Assembly (NCBI GenBank): GCA_964343805.1
Contig: CAYFLR010000065.1
Location: 1 to 32,977, forward strand
Reading direction: 5' to 3'
DNA from: CAYFLR01 sp964343805
GTDB taxonomy: Bacteria; Bdellovibrionota_B; Oligoflexia; CAYFLR01
DNA length: 32,977 nt
The translations under genes and the position numbers were made by a program. Each line of letters opens with the position of its first letter. Within the stretch, counting starts at the first letter, position 1. The notes under the pieces are model-generated. The model did no database searches. It had not been told where the DNA came from and saw nothing but the letters and a program-made list of their open reading frames with translations. This document shows positions 18,377 to 26,797 of the stretch, piece after piece.

Positions 18377-19591
18377 ATGGAACGTTTTTTGGGAATGACA
18401 CTTTTACTTCTTACTAGCTTTATTACCAGCGCTCTTTTTATAGGCTGTGATGCTAAAAAAGAGGATGAGGATAGCAGTGTGAAATTCGTAGCCACTGCTC
18501 AGGATAAGCGAAATCATGCCTATTATGATGATGATTTTACCTATATCAATAAGCAAGCTAAGTATTTTTTGATCTACAAGGTGCACTCAGGCTTTAATTA
18601 CTCCCTATCTATTGAAGGAAACTGTGTGACCGAAGCTGATCTGGAACCGGCCATTACTAAAGCGCTAACCAGTTGGCAAGTTCCCCTAGCCGATGCTCAT
18701 GCCGCAGGAAATTTAAAGCTTCATGAAAATTGGCCCATTACTCATAGAGCCACTAAAGTAGATGCTGATGCTGATATTGCATTTATATTTAAATGCGAGC
18801 AGGGGCGTTCTCATTTGTCGCCTAAATATGATGAAATTGCTACTATAACCATGTATCAAGCCCAGTATATTCGTCACAATCTAGATTACGTGGACAGATT
18901 TCAGATGAGTGTGTTACTTCACGAGGTGGGACATGCCTTTGGCTTAGGTGATACTTATGTTTATGATGAAGGTGTGACTTGGGCACAAACAGAAGAGGTC
19001 AAAGTTCACAATCAATCTACTGACGAGAACACACGGACATATGGAAGCCAGGCCCTTTCCATTATGAACTCCACTCATCTGTTTAATACTCTCCAACCCG
19101 ATGATGAAGCGGGAATTATCTGGCTTTATCAATACTATGTGACTCAAGAGATCTCCGAATTAACAGGTTGTCCTCACGGTTATGCACCAGAAGAGGCTAC
19201 GGGTGGATGTGTTATATCTGATCAACTAGGTACCCAAGTTTCAGATGTGAAAGAGGTGGAGGCGACTCCGGATAAGACTGGAGACACCCAGGAAACTGGA
19301 GAGACTGTGGTGGCTACCAGTGACGATATTTTTTATCAAAAAATGGTCAAATTTATCGAATCAAGGCACTTTAATAATAATGGACTGAGTTTTTATCAAG
19401 ACCGTTGTGCCTTCTTCGAAGGAGCAGATAAAAACATCTGCACCTCCCATGCTTTTATCTTAGTGATTCATGATGAATTTGCAGAAAGTCATGACCTATC
19501 CCATCTCTATGTCCAGAACGAAACTCATGGCCTCTATGAACTCACCCCTTCCGGACGAAGCTATGCAGAGTCTGTGGTCGCTTCCTATTAA
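18377..19591 (+). CDS. Matrixin-like zinc metallopeptidase lipoprotein
   Basis: 404 residues. Type II signal peptide with lipobox FIGC (Cys24). The zinc motif HEVGHAFGLGD has His182, Glu183 and His186, with Asp192 as a possible third ligand; the Met-turn SIMNS follows about 50 residues later, then LQPDDEAGIIWLYQ, the usual matrixin-type C-terminal helix. After the catalytic domain (to about residue 255) come a Cys-containing patch (GCPHGYAPEEATGGC), an acidic Thr-rich linker (VEATPDKTGDTQETGE) and an uncharacterised C-terminal domain (about 310-404). AAGGGG lies 7 nt before ATG. It converges on the small exported-protein gene with only 7 bp between stops. It is the second envelope-anchored zincin in the window. 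Confidence 0.88.
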   Translation: MERFLGMTLLLLTSFITSALFIGCDAKKEDEDSSVKFVATAQDKRNHAYYDDDFTYINKQAKYFLIYKVHSGFNYSLSIEGNCVTEADLEPAITKALTSWQVPLADAHAAGNLKLHENWPITHRATKVDADADIAFIFKCEQGRSHLSPKYDEIATITMYQAQYIRHNLDYVDRFQMSVLLHEVGHAFGLGDTYVYDEGVTWAQTEEVKVHNQSTDENTRTYGSQALSIMNSTHLFNTLQPDDEAGIIWLYQYYVTQEISELTGCPHGYAPEEATGGCVISDQLGTQVSDVKEVEATPDKTGDTQETGETVVATSDDIFYQKMVKFIESRHFNNNGLSFYQDRCAFFEGADKNICTSHAFILVIHDEFAESHDLSHLYVQNETHGLYELTPSGRSYAESVVASY

Positions 19592-19598
19592 ATAAAGT

Positions 19599-20135
19599 TT
19601 AAGGATAGAGTTTGATCCCGGTCTGATTTCGACTGGTCACCACACACTCTCTTTTAAAAGGAAGGGGGTTTTGCACTTCTACCAGTCGACGGTCACAAAT
19701 ATAGCGATGTCGGTAGCCATAATCATAGTAATAGCAATAAACTGGCTCTAGATAGCTTCTTACATGATAGTGTTTGCGAACCTTAAAGGTGATCTTATTA
19801 AAAACAAGATCCATCGTTCCATCTGGCTTTTTGGTCAGTTGGGCGGGTCCATTTTCAAAAAGACAGTTGTAGTGGGAATCAAAACTGTCCATTTTGCCAA
19901 AGACCTGGTTACTCTCTTCTCCGCTAAGATCAAAAGAGAAGTGGTACTCGATTTTCTCTCCGGTTAGATTGCCAAAATGATCCACATATTTAACTTCAGT
20001 GGTGGCAATCAATTGGTTGGGAGAGACCTGAAAAAAAGTGATCTCTCGGTTATTGGAGCTGAAATAGGTCCCTTCAAATCCCATTAAAGGGGTCATGGCA
20101 AAAACTATGAGTGAAATTAAGCTTAATTTTTTCAT
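19599..20135 (-). CDS. Small exported protein of unknown function
   Basis: 178 residues from ATG 20135, preferred because GAGGGACGAT precedes it; an in-frame ATG at 20162 lacks such a site. An N-terminal signal peptide (KKLSLISLIVFAMTPLMG, cleavage near FEG) precedes a beta-rich body with FEGTYFSSNNREITFF and KITFKVRKHYHVRSYLEP, and a Tyr/His-rich patch YYYDYGYRHRYICDRR with Cys residues. No family is recognised. It converges on the zincin lipoprotein. Its leader carries a hairpin over the Shine-Dalgarno. Confidence 0.75.
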   Translation of the reverse strand: MKKLSLISLIVFAMTPLMGFEGTYFSSNNREITFFQVSPNQLIATTEVKYVDHFGNLTGEKIEYHFSFDLSGEESNQVFGKMDSFDSHYNCLFENGPAQLTKKPDGTMDLVFNKITFKVRKHYHVRSYLEPVYCYYYDYGYRHRYICDRRLVEVQNPLPFKRECVVTSRNQTGIKLYP

Positions 20136-20137
20136 AT

Positions 20138-20175
20138 CGTCCCTCGTTGTTGGTTGAATCATTAACGAGACGACG
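20138..20175 (-). promoter_or_regulatory. Leader hairpin pairing with the Shine-Dalgarno of the small exported protein
   Basis: On the minus-strand mRNA, CTCGTT (complement of 20164-20169) pairs with AACGAG (complement of 20143-20148), and CGTC (complement of 20172-20175) pairs with GACG (complement of 20138-20141), with a small internal loop and a 15-nt top loop. The GAGGGA ribosome site is inside the stem, and the stem ends 2 nt before the ATG. Confidence 0.5.
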
Positions 20176-20203
20176 TTAGCCCATTTGCCTAGGAAAAGTA
20201 AAG

Positions 20204-21643
20204 TTAAAATCTCTTAGTAAAGCGAAATCCAGTGTAGAACCCTTTCTCTCCTTCATTGATGGGCTCATCATATTCATGGACGTTTTCCACGCTAAAGTTA
20301 AGTTCAAATTCCCAAGAGTTTTTATCCTCGGCACCATGTCTTTTAAATAGCCAATCTATCACTCTTTGCACTCGCTCAGAAATATCGTAGGACAAACCAA
20401 TTCTTTCAATATGGAGGGACTTTGTTCCATCGTAATGAGTCGGCTGATAGCTGTCTTCGAGGTTTTCATAACCCATGTAGATTTTTAAATTGGGGCTCAC
20501 TTGTCGACCGAGAAAGATGGAGAGTCCTTGCTTTAATTGCAAGCGATCACCTTTATAATAATCTATAAAAAGAGAGTTCTTGTCACTGAGCCGCAGTGTT
20601 ACACCCGTTGAAAATCCGTACACATCATCGTATTTACCTAAAGAGAGGTAAAAATCAATTTTTTCACTTTGGATGAGACCTCGGAGTAAAACTGAATCGA
20701 TAGTTAAGAGTTCTCGGTGGTCTTCATAGGCTTCAGTTTCCATACTTACAACCGTACCGATATAATCTTTGCCACTTATAAAACTCACTCGATCATGGAA
20801 AAAGTAGAGATCTGCTCTCACTGACCAGGGTTTGTTATTCTTGGTTTTGAGCATTTTAACGATTCCGAGTCCTGCGGCCATGGTAGGGGCTACTCCTGTT
20901 CCGCGCTGAACTCGACTGTTAGAGTATCGATACTCTTCTAATTGGCTTTGTCCGCTCCCATTTAGACTAGGGCCATTATTAATTTTAAACTTTCCCACTT
21001 TGATATAAACCAGGGTGTTTTTCTCAAAAACCTTTCCTACGCCCAAAGCAAATTCTTGAAAGGTGGTTTCTGTATGGATATGGGAAATGCGATCACTGAT
21101 TTCTTGCTCTTTGGCTCTTCTAATTTTTTCTAAACTTTGATCAAGCACATGGGTGGCTCCCGCCAGAGCTCGGCTGCGAATGGGAGCTTTAAAACTTTCT
21201 GGTAATAGGGACCAACTGGGAATTTTACTTGCGAGCACAGCTTCTATTTGAGCTGGCATGGCAGCTAAATGGAGAGCTCTTGCTTTGGCCAATTTTTCTT
21301 CTAATACCAGTTTTAATTCTTCTTCAGTTGCATCACTTATCAAGGAAGGAATACCGGTCACTTTGAAAGTAAATTCCCAAATGTACCTAATATCTTTTTT
21401 AGGAATACTAAGATTTTGCAATAGTTGTTCTAAACCTCCTTCTTGATTGGAGAGGCTGGCTCCAAGGTGGGAGTAAAGAATATCTAATTCACCCTCTTGG
21501 TCCATGGTGTTAGCTGACCTTACATCGAAAGAGAGGTGGAACTTTTTTTCACTCTCTTGGAGTTCTGATTTATTATTAGGATTTCCACAGCTGACAAGAG
21601 CGAATAGTATGAGTATTGCTCCTAAAAGGGTCGTTAATTTCAT
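20204..21643 (-). CDS. Lipoprotein with beta-barrel-like C-terminal half
   Basis: 479 residues. Signal peptide with lipobox LVSC (Cys19). Residues ~75-190 are helical and charged (EEELKLVLEEKLAKARALHL). From about 195 the sequence alternates like an outer-membrane barrel (FQEFALGVGKVFEKNTLVYI, NLKIYMGYENLEDS, IERIGLSYDI) and ends in KGFYTGFRFTKRF with a terminal Phe, the usual BAM-recognised signal. A lipid anchor on a barrel protein is uncommon but known. The function is not recognised. AAGG lies about 10 nt before ATG, and the region TGAAAGGTATTTCA can form a small 5-bp hairpin with the Shine-Dalgarno in its loop. The protease gene upstream ends at 21689, 45 bp away on the same strand, so the two may be co-transcribed. 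Confidence 0.78.
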   Translation of the reverse strand: MKLTTLLGAILILFALVSCGNPNNKSELQESEKKFHLSFDVRSANTMDQEGELDILYSHLGASLSNQEGGLEQLLQNLSIPKKDIRYIWEFTFKVTGIPSLISDATEEELKLVLEEKLAKARALHLAAMPAQIEAVLASKIPSWSLLPESFKAPIRSRALAGATHVLDQSLEKIRRAKEQEISDRISHIHTETTFQEFALGVGKVFEKNTLVYIKVGKFKINNGPSLNGSGQSQLEEYRYSNSRVQRGTGVAPTMAAGLGIVKMLKTKNNKPWSVRADLYFFHDRVSFISGKDYIGTVVSMETEAYEDHRELLTIDSVLLRGLIQSEKIDFYLSLGKYDDVYGFSTGVTLRLSDKNSLFIDYYKGDRLQLKQGLSIFLGRQVSPNLKIYMGYENLEDSYQPTHYDGTKSLHIERIGLSYDISERVQRVIDWLFKRHGAEDKNSWEFELNFSVENVHEYDEPINEGEKGFYTGFRFTKRF

Positions 21644-21688
21644 ATGAAATACCTTTCAAGTTGAATTGTTTAAAATGAATCGTCTGAT

Positions 21689-22780
21689 TTAATAATCAAA
21701 ATTATGAGTGAAAAGCTGGTTAAAATTAAGTGAGTAAGGTCCTGCAAATGGAACTTTCTTCTGTGTGCTCAGATTGCAAGACATTTGATCTGCCTGGGCA
21801 TAGATGAAAGGCTTCTGTTTGTTAACACAAAAGGGAGTGGAGGAGCCTGCATTCCATTTATGAGAATTGCTTTCGGCATAAAAGTAGACTTCTCCGTAAT
21901 ATTTTCCAGGGACACTTAGTTCACTGCAGCTCTGTGCTTTGATTTTTATCCACCCTTTAGTGTGCCAACTGTTGTGATAAAAATAGCTGTAGGACATATG
22001 AAGATCATCATAGGTATTATTACAAGAGATAAAGTAGGTGTCTGTGGGACTCTCCTCATTGTCTCGTAATTCTTCTACAATATGTTTAAAACCGGCTACT
22101 TTTACCGCTATGTTTCCTTTACTTAACTCAAAAGTTGTAGTGTCTGCTACTCCCGCCGCATTGATTCCCACCAGCTGATTATCATTGTTAAATAGGGGGC
22201 CTCCTGAGGCCCCTTTGTTGGAGTCGCAATCGTGGATAAAGTAACCATTTCTTTCACCTCTAATAGCGCAGCCCAAATGAACACCTGCAGTGTTAGTGTT
22301 TTCAAAGTCGGAAGCATATCCGGCTAAGTTTACTTTATAACCATAGGGAGAGTGGATATCCTCTAAACCCATAAATCCAAAGTAATCACCTAAAGGGCTG
22401 TTGAGTTGTAAAATGGCCCAATCTAGTTTCCCTAAGGTCTTCTCTGCTGGGGTTCCCCATTTCGGATCACGAGTGCCATACCAAATTTTATGGATTCCAC
22501 TAAAATATTGGCCTTTGCCATTTTTATAATTAGGAAAGAATTTTAAATTAGGGAGAAGCTCTTGATTATCATCAAAGACGCAGTGAGCTGCGGTGGCTAC
22601 CAGATTTTTGCCCACTAAAGTCCCGGTGCAGCTATTTTTTGATGAGAAAATTTTACCAATGGTGCTCCAAGGGTATCTGGAGGAAGTCATGGGTTGCCGA
22701 TCATCTTGATCAAAGATGTTGGCCTCTAGAAACGAAAAGGTTATTAAAGAAAAGAGAATACCTATGTACTTTCCCATCAT
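21689..22780 (-). CDS. Secreted V8-like serine protease with C-terminal DUF1036-like domain
   Basis: 363 residues. The signal peptide (MGKYIGILFSLITFSFLEA) is followed by a chymotrypsin-fold protease of the Glu-endopeptidase/V8 kind: His66 in VATAAHCV, Asp120 in LDWAIL, Ser192 in NKGASGGPLF. The C-terminal ~110 residues (ISCNNTYDDLHMSYSYFYH, TKGWIKIKAQSCSEL, YYGEVYFYAESN) match the pattern of DUF1036, a small Cys-containing domain of exported proteins. The fusion joins a protease to that module, perhaps for surface or substrate binding; this is inference. AGGT lies about 6 nt before ATGATG. Its leader includes AGCTTC/GAAGCT and GCTTC/GAAGC dyads (22817-22838) that cannot form together. Confidence 0.87.
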   Translation of the reverse strand: MMGKYIGILFSLITFSFLEANIFDQDDRQPMTSSRYPWSTIGKIFSSKNSCTGTLVGKNLVATAAHCVFDDNQELLPNLKFFPNYKNGKGQYFSGIHKIWYGTRDPKWGTPAEKTLGKLDWAILQLNSPLGDYFGFMGLEDIHSPYGYKVNLAGYASDFENTNTAGVHLGCAIRGERNGYFIHDCDSNKGASGGPLFNNDNQLVGINAAGVADTTTFELSKGNIAVKVAGFKHIVEELRDNEESPTDTYFISCNNTYDDLHMSYSYFYHNSWHTKGWIKIKAQSCSELSVPGKYYGEVYFYAESNSHKWNAGSSTPFCVNKQKPFIYAQADQMSCNLSTQKKVPFAGPYSLNFNQLFTHNFDY

Positions 22781-22841
22781 TTGCTGACCTAATTAGTTGT
22801 TAATTCGATTTCATGCAGCTTCCAAAGAAGCAGAAGCTCTA

Positions 22842-22870
22842 TAATTATTACTTTATATAGTTAAAGTCAA
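22842..22870 (-). promoter_or_regulatory. Candidate promoter of the V8-like protease
   Basis: Minus strand TTGACT (22865-22870), 17-bp spacer, TAATTA (22842-22847). The -35 and the bases upstream of it (AGTCAAATAAAATTATA on the plus strand, 22865-22881) are identical over 17 bp to the promoter of the zincin lipoprotein at 1837-1853. Confidence 0.4.
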
Positions 22871-22936
22871 ATAAAATTATAAAAAAAGAAAAAATATATT
22901 AAAATATATAGTAAAATTAAATATATATAAAATCCA

Positions 22937-22955
22937 CAAGAGTTTTAAACTCTTG
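22937..22955. promoter_or_regulatory. 19-bp perfect inverted repeat
   Basis: CAAGAGTTTTAAACTCTTG: nine-base arms around a single central T. It lies in the divergent region, about 155 bp before each start codon. No T-tract follows directly on either strand, so an operator is more likely than a terminator. Confidence 0.45.
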
Positions 22956-23110
22956 GACGGTACTGCTGATAACTATTTAATTTTCAATTATTTTATGAGA
23001 TAATCTACTATTAGATTACTTTGTTCTGGGGCTGGTGATTGTACTTACTTATAGAAACACCACTTTAGCAGGCACAGGGTCAAATGAAGGTCTCAAGGAG
23101 GAATTAGGAC

Positions 23111-23479
23111 ATGGCAGCTAAGAAAAACCTCTTGGTCGTTGATGATGAGGTTATGATACTAGATACAATAGGTGATTACTTTGAATATATGGGCTTTATT
23201 GTTCACAAGGCTAGAAGCGGAAATCAAGCTCTTCAACTTTTAAAAGAGATCGGATCCATCGAGTTAATTATCTCGGATATTAAGATGGATGATGGGGATG
23301 GTATTTACCTGCTCGATTCGCTTTTAAAAAGTGAATTCAAAGATATTCCCCTCATCTTTATTACTGGATTTACAGCTGTAAGGGATGAAGAGGCCCTTGA
23401 AAAAGGTGCGAAAGCTGTGTTTCATAAACCAACCAACCTAGATACCCTATCAGAAAAAGTAGAAGAACTTCTCAAGTAA
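23111..23479 (+). CDS. Stand-alone CheY-like response regulator
   Basis: 122 residues, a single receiver domain with all key residues: Asp11-Asp12-Glu13 for Mg, Asp56 phosphoacceptor in LIISDIKM, Thr85 in FITGF, and Lys106 in FHKPTN. No output domain is attached, so it acts by protein contact, as at the motor or a kinase. AAGGAGG lies 9 nt before ATG. It is monocistronic, with a hairpin terminator at 23503. It sits 12.6 kb from the chemosensory cluster, so whether CheA phosphorylates it is unknown. Confidence 0.93.
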   Translation: MAAKKNLLVVDDEVMILDTIGDYFEYMGFIVHKARSGNQALQLLKEIGSIELIISDIKMDDGDGIYLLDSLLKSEFKDIPLIFITGFTAVRDEEALEKGAKAVFHKPTNLDTLSEKVEELLK

Positions 23480-23502
23480 AATAAAGGATAAATCCTACTG
23501 AG

Positions 23503-23524
23503 TGACAATTAAGTTGTCAGTTTT
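23503..23524 (+). terminator. Rho-independent terminator after the receiver gene
   Basis: TGACAA-TTAAG-TTGTCA stem-loop followed by GTTTT, 23 bp after the stop codon. The stem is AT-rich and the T-tract short, so termination may be partial. Confidence 0.5.
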
Positions 23525-23676
23525 CAGCTGTTCGTGGATAAATTACCTCCATTGCACCCGGTCTTACCATCTGTTACACTTATAATTAAAAATAGAAACA
23601 ATAAGTTATAGGGCTTGGAGCACATATTGCAACATAGGATTACTTAAGACTGCAATCGTGATCAATGAGGGGAATT

Positions 23677-25458
23677 ATGTTTACAAAAAAAATCTACTGC
23701 TTGGGAATCTCTTTTATGGCGTTATTCTTATTCTCCTTTTTAAATTGTGGACAGGGTATTTTTACTCAGCTCGGAGAAGAGGGAGATGAGGAGGGAGAGG
23801 TAAGTGAAAGTAGCACTTCAAATAAACCCGATCTCAAACCCTCCAATTCCTTTACCGTAAAAGGATCAGGAAATCAGAAATTAAATACCACCTATCAGTC
23901 TCCCTATCAGGTCATTATGTCGCCTAAAAAAGATAAAAAAATGACCATGGGTTTTATGGGGGACGATCACTCCATTCAGATGGAGTTTGAAACAAGTGAT
24001 AAAATTTTAGGTACTTATAAAGATATTAAGTCCATAGATGCCATACTCAAAGACACACCTTATAAATCGATTGAACAAGCGGAAATAGTGATTGATCAGT
24101 ATGAAGCGGATAAGGTGATTGGGGGAAGTTATACTTTAGTTGTGACCTCTAAGGAGGGAGATCGAATCACCATCACTGGGACTTTTAATTCACCTATTAA
24201 AAAGCAAGAAAGTGAAGTGGATAACAATCAACTCAATGCTTTTTCTATCAAAGGATCTAAAGCTGAAAATGTAAACCAAGAAGGGGAATCTAAAACCCAA
24301 TTTGTCACCTATGATGAAGATGAGAAGAAATTGAACACTCTTTTTTCCGGCGAAGATCATACTATCGATCTAAAGGTGGAGACCACTTCTCTGGTGGTGG
24401 GAACCTACGAAGAGTTGGAGAAGGCCACTGTCAGAGTGGGTGAGAATACCTATGATGTAGTGAAGGAAGCCAAATTAGAAGTGAATCAGTTTGTTAAGGA
24501 TGAGTATGTGGCGGGATCTTATGATCTGAAAATGGAAACTGAAGATAAAACAGATTCCATAGAGGTGAGGGGATTCTTTATGAACATCTTAAGAGATTAT
24601 ACTCCTCCTTCTCCTTCTTCCTATGAGGGTTCAACTAACGACAGTTCTTCTACCGGTGGTGATGGAGAAACAACCACCTTCAATGTAGCTGGTTCCACTG
24701 ATAATCAAAAGAATGCTGACTATAAAATGAGTATGATGACCTCTGCGGATGGAGAAGATGGCGAAAACCAATGGTCCTTAGTGGTAAATGGCACAGATTA
24801 TAGCCTCCGATTGGTTTTACAGGGTGCTTACATTGCTCAAGCTATGGGGGAACATCAAATATTGGAGGGGTCCAACATCTTTTTAAAAGGGAAAGATTAC
24901 AATAAGAACCTATCAGGACGGATTGTGATTAGAGGATTCAAAAAAGGCTTCTCTGCTGATGCCTCCTTAGCTTTAAACATCACCTCTGCGACAGGAGATG
25001 ATTCTATCTCGGTTACTTCGGATTTATTTTATATCGATCTAAAGGGATCAGTCCCAGAAAGTGTCACCACCAAAGAGGAAGGAACACTTGATATTAAAGA
25101 GACTGATAATTTAGAGATGGGAAAAACCTATTTTATAAAAGCGGTTTCTTGTGAAGCAGATGATGATGACAGTATGAAAGTAGGTATTCAAATTGCCGAA
25201 GATTATAACAAGTATCTCATGATTGTACTCAAAGATGAAACCGTGCATCGTGGAGAGTACCCAGTAAATAAAATGGATCATGCTCATTTTCAATTTAAAG
25301 ATCAACTCTATGATAGTATCTTGCCGGACTCGAAAGTGACTGTGAATCAATTTATAAGTGGAGAAATACTTGAAGGGACTTATAGCCTATGGCTCGGCCA
25401 TAAAGAGGATGCTGATCTCAAGGTGAAAGCTATTGGTACTTTTCAGTGTATACCCTAA
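23677..25458 (+). CDS. Acidic exported (probable lipo-)protein with four diverged beta-domain repeats
   Basis: 593 residues from ATG 23677, set by GAGGGGA 3-4 nt upstream; the in-frame ATG at 23665 overlaps that site. The signal peptide ends in FLNC (Cys24), a lipobox with an unusual Asn before Cys. An acidic linker (EEGDEEGEVSE) follows. The body is four related domains of about 105-130 residues starting near NSFTVKGSGNQ, NAFSIKGSKAE, TFNVAGSTDNQ and TYFIKAVSCEA. Each contains a DHSIQMEFETS or DHTIDLKVETT-like strand pair, a 'GTYK/GTYE/GEYP' turn, a 'VxxFxxxxxxxGSYxL' segment (IGGSYTLVV, VAGSYDLKM, LEGTYSLWL) and an ending 'GTF/GFF'. The family is not recognised. It converges on the DUF4143 ATPase and overlaps its stop by 4 bp. 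Confidence 0.78.
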   Translation: MFTKKIYCLGISFMALFLFSFLNCGQGIFTQLGEEGDEEGEVSESSTSNKPDLKPSNSFTVKGSGNQKLNTTYQSPYQVIMSPKKDKKMTMGFMGDDHSIQMEFETSDKILGTYKDIKSIDAILKDTPYKSIEQAEIVIDQYEADKVIGGSYTLVVTSKEGDRITITGTFNSPIKKQESEVDNNQLNAFSIKGSKAENVNQEGESKTQFVTYDEDEKKLNTLFSGEDHTIDLKVETTSLVVGTYEELEKATVRVGENTYDVVKEAKLEVNQFVKDEYVAGSYDLKMETEDKTDSIEVRGFFMNILRDYTPPSPSSYEGSTNDSSSTGGDGETTTFNVAGSTDNQKNADYKMSMMTSADGEDGENQWSLVVNGTDYSLRLVLQGAYIAQAMGEHQILEGSNIFLKGKDYNKNLSGRIVIRGFKKGFSADASLALNITSATGDDSISVTSDLFYIDLKGSVPESVTTKEEGTLDIKETDNLEMGKTYFIKAVSCEADDDDSMKVGIQIAEDYNKYLMIVLKDETVHRGEYPVNKMDHAHFQFKDQLYDSILPDSKVTVNQFISGEILEGTYSLWLGHKEDADLKVKAIGTFQCIP

Positions 25459-26681
25459 TAGGACACAGTTTTCGTTGTGTTGTTCTTACTTGTAAGAAGC
25501 GAAGTTTGATTTATGTTGGTGGAGGTGCTCTGCTTTATCTCTACTTGAGGGCAGATTAAATTCATCTCTCCCAACCATTTCACAGCCGAAACTACTAATA
25601 TGTTTTCTTTTGTAGTATGTTCTTCTGTCAAATTTCGAACAACTTGTACCTTTTGAAAGTGAAACTTTTTAAAGGTGAAGTTTCTGATCCCTTTTAAAGG
25701 GACTTGCTCATCGAGGTTAGTATCTATGAGAGTCACGTGGTTGTTAATTCGGGCAAAGAAATCCACTTTCTTATTATCTTTGGTTTGGAGATAGTGAAGG
25801 CGTACAGTATGACCTTCCATGTCTTCGTAGGCGTGCAGTCTCTTCAAAAGTGCTAAAGCCACCAAGTTTTCAAACCTCTTAGCTTTTCCACTTTTGACCA
25901 TTCCTGTATTGTAGAAATAGTACTTTGGTTCCTTTTTAAGGGATCTATGAATACCCTCATGATAAGGAGTCACTTTAAATATAAGGTAGAGTTTTTCTAG
26001 AACCTTAATCCACCTTTGTACCGTCTTATAGCTGGTCCCTATCTCTCGGCTTAAAGCGGAAAAGGAAATGGGTATCCCTACTTTGGCTCTTAAAACTTCC
26101 ACTAGCAGTCGGATCTTATGAATATCTTTTATGTTTACAAGGCCATAAAGTTCGGCTCCAAAAAGAGTATCGATGGTCTTTTGGGTCCACTCCCTGGCAT
26201 ATTCAGGAGATCCTTTTAAAAACGGTTCGGGAAAACCGCTACAGATTTCTAAACGAGTTAAAATCTTCCCTCTGTCCATCCTACTCGCCATCTGAAGTAA
26301 CTCTTTGAGGTCAAAAGGATGGAGTCGGAATTGAATGATACGTCCTGGTATATCCTGGTTGAGGGTGGTGGTGTCCACCTGATTTCCCCCCAGAGCAATC
26401 AGAGGGAGGGAGAATCTTTTCTCTTCATAGTTTTCTGCTAGCAGTTTTTGCCAGCCGTCTAATTTAATAATTTCATCCAATATTAAAAAGGAGATGTCGG
26501 GTTTCCATGCTCGCCTTTTAATGGGTAACTTATCTTCGTCATTGGTATAGTCTAATATTTGGAAATCAGAGAAGAGATTTTTAGCAAGGACCGTTTTACC
26601 TACTCGCTTGGGACCGGTTAATAAAACGTACTTGCTTTTAATATTATTGAGAATGGAAGATTTGATGGTACGTGGTATCAT
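25455..26681 (-). CDS. DUF4143-type P-loop ATPase
   Basis: 408 residues. Walker A GPKRVGKT (with the Arg-Val variant common in this family) and Walker B FLILDEI, sensor-like PLIALGGNQ, then a helical segment with a winged-helix look (FSALSREIGTSYKTVQRWIKVLEKLYLI). A C-terminal DUF4143-type domain follows, with YYFYNTGM and a VDFFARIN segment recalling a PD-(D/E)XK fold. Members are found as lone AAA-like ATPases, often in accessory DNA; their role is unsettled. It has no Shine-Dalgarno beyond AAAGAG 2 nt before ATG; a good promoter ends 8 nt upstream, so the mRNA may be leaderless. It is divergent from the LRR gene. Confidence 0.85.
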   Translation of the reverse strand: MIPRTIKSSILNNIKSKYVLLTGPKRVGKTVLAKNLFSDFQILDYTNDEDKLPIKRRAWKPDISFLILDEIIKLDGWQKLLAENYEEKRFSLPLIALGGNQVDTTTLNQDIPGRIIQFRLHPFDLKELLQMASRMDRGKILTRLEICSGFPEPFLKGSPEYAREWTQKTIDTLFGAELYGLVNIKDIHKIRLLVEVLRAKVGIPISFSALSREIGTSYKTVQRWIKVLEKLYLIFKVTPYHEGIHRSLKKEPKYYFYNTGMVKSGKAKRFENLVALALLKRLHAYEDMEGHTVRLHYLQTKDNKKVDFFARINNHVTLIDTNLDEQVPLKGIRNFTFKKFHFQKVQVVRNLTEEHTTKENILVVSAVKWLGEMNLICPQVEIKQSTSTNINQTSLLTSKNNTTKTVSY

Positions 26682-26689
26682 ATCTCTTT

Positions 26690-26718
26690 ATTATAAATTG
26701 AAAAAATGAGCAGGGCAA
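26690..26718 (-). promoter_or_regulatory. Promoter of the DUF4143 ATPase, possibly leaderless
   Basis: Minus strand TTGCCC (26713-26718), 17-bp spacer, TATAAT (26690-26695). Only 8 nt separate the -10 box from ATG (26681), so transcription should begin at or 1-2 nt before the start codon. Confidence 0.5.
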
Positions 26719-26785
26719 GATTTTTAGCTGGTAAAATCTAAATTGTCGCGACTTTTAAGACCTAGGGTGAAAATCAAAATTGAGT

Positions 26786-26791
26786 TATAAT
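26786..26791 (+). promoter_or_regulatory. -10 box of the LRR gene, possibly leaderless
   Basis: TATAAT ends 6 nt before ATG 26798, and no Shine-Dalgarno lies in front of that ATG. No good -35 is visible at 16-18 bp. GTCGCGAC (26745-26752), a GC palindrome in AT-rich DNA, lies between the two divergent promoters. Confidence 0.35.
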
Positions 26792-26797
26792 ACAATT

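Larger units (their letters stand above)
22781..23110. other. 330-bp AT-rich divergent intergenic region
   Basis: Between the protease (-) and the receiver gene (+). It holds the protease promoter (22842-22870), a very AT-rich stretch (22869-22931), two dyads (22937-22955 and TAATCTA/TAGATTA at 23001-23018) and the AAGGAGG of the receiver gene (23095-23101). I see no open frame with a ribosome site and no RNA gene in it. Confidence 0.6.
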
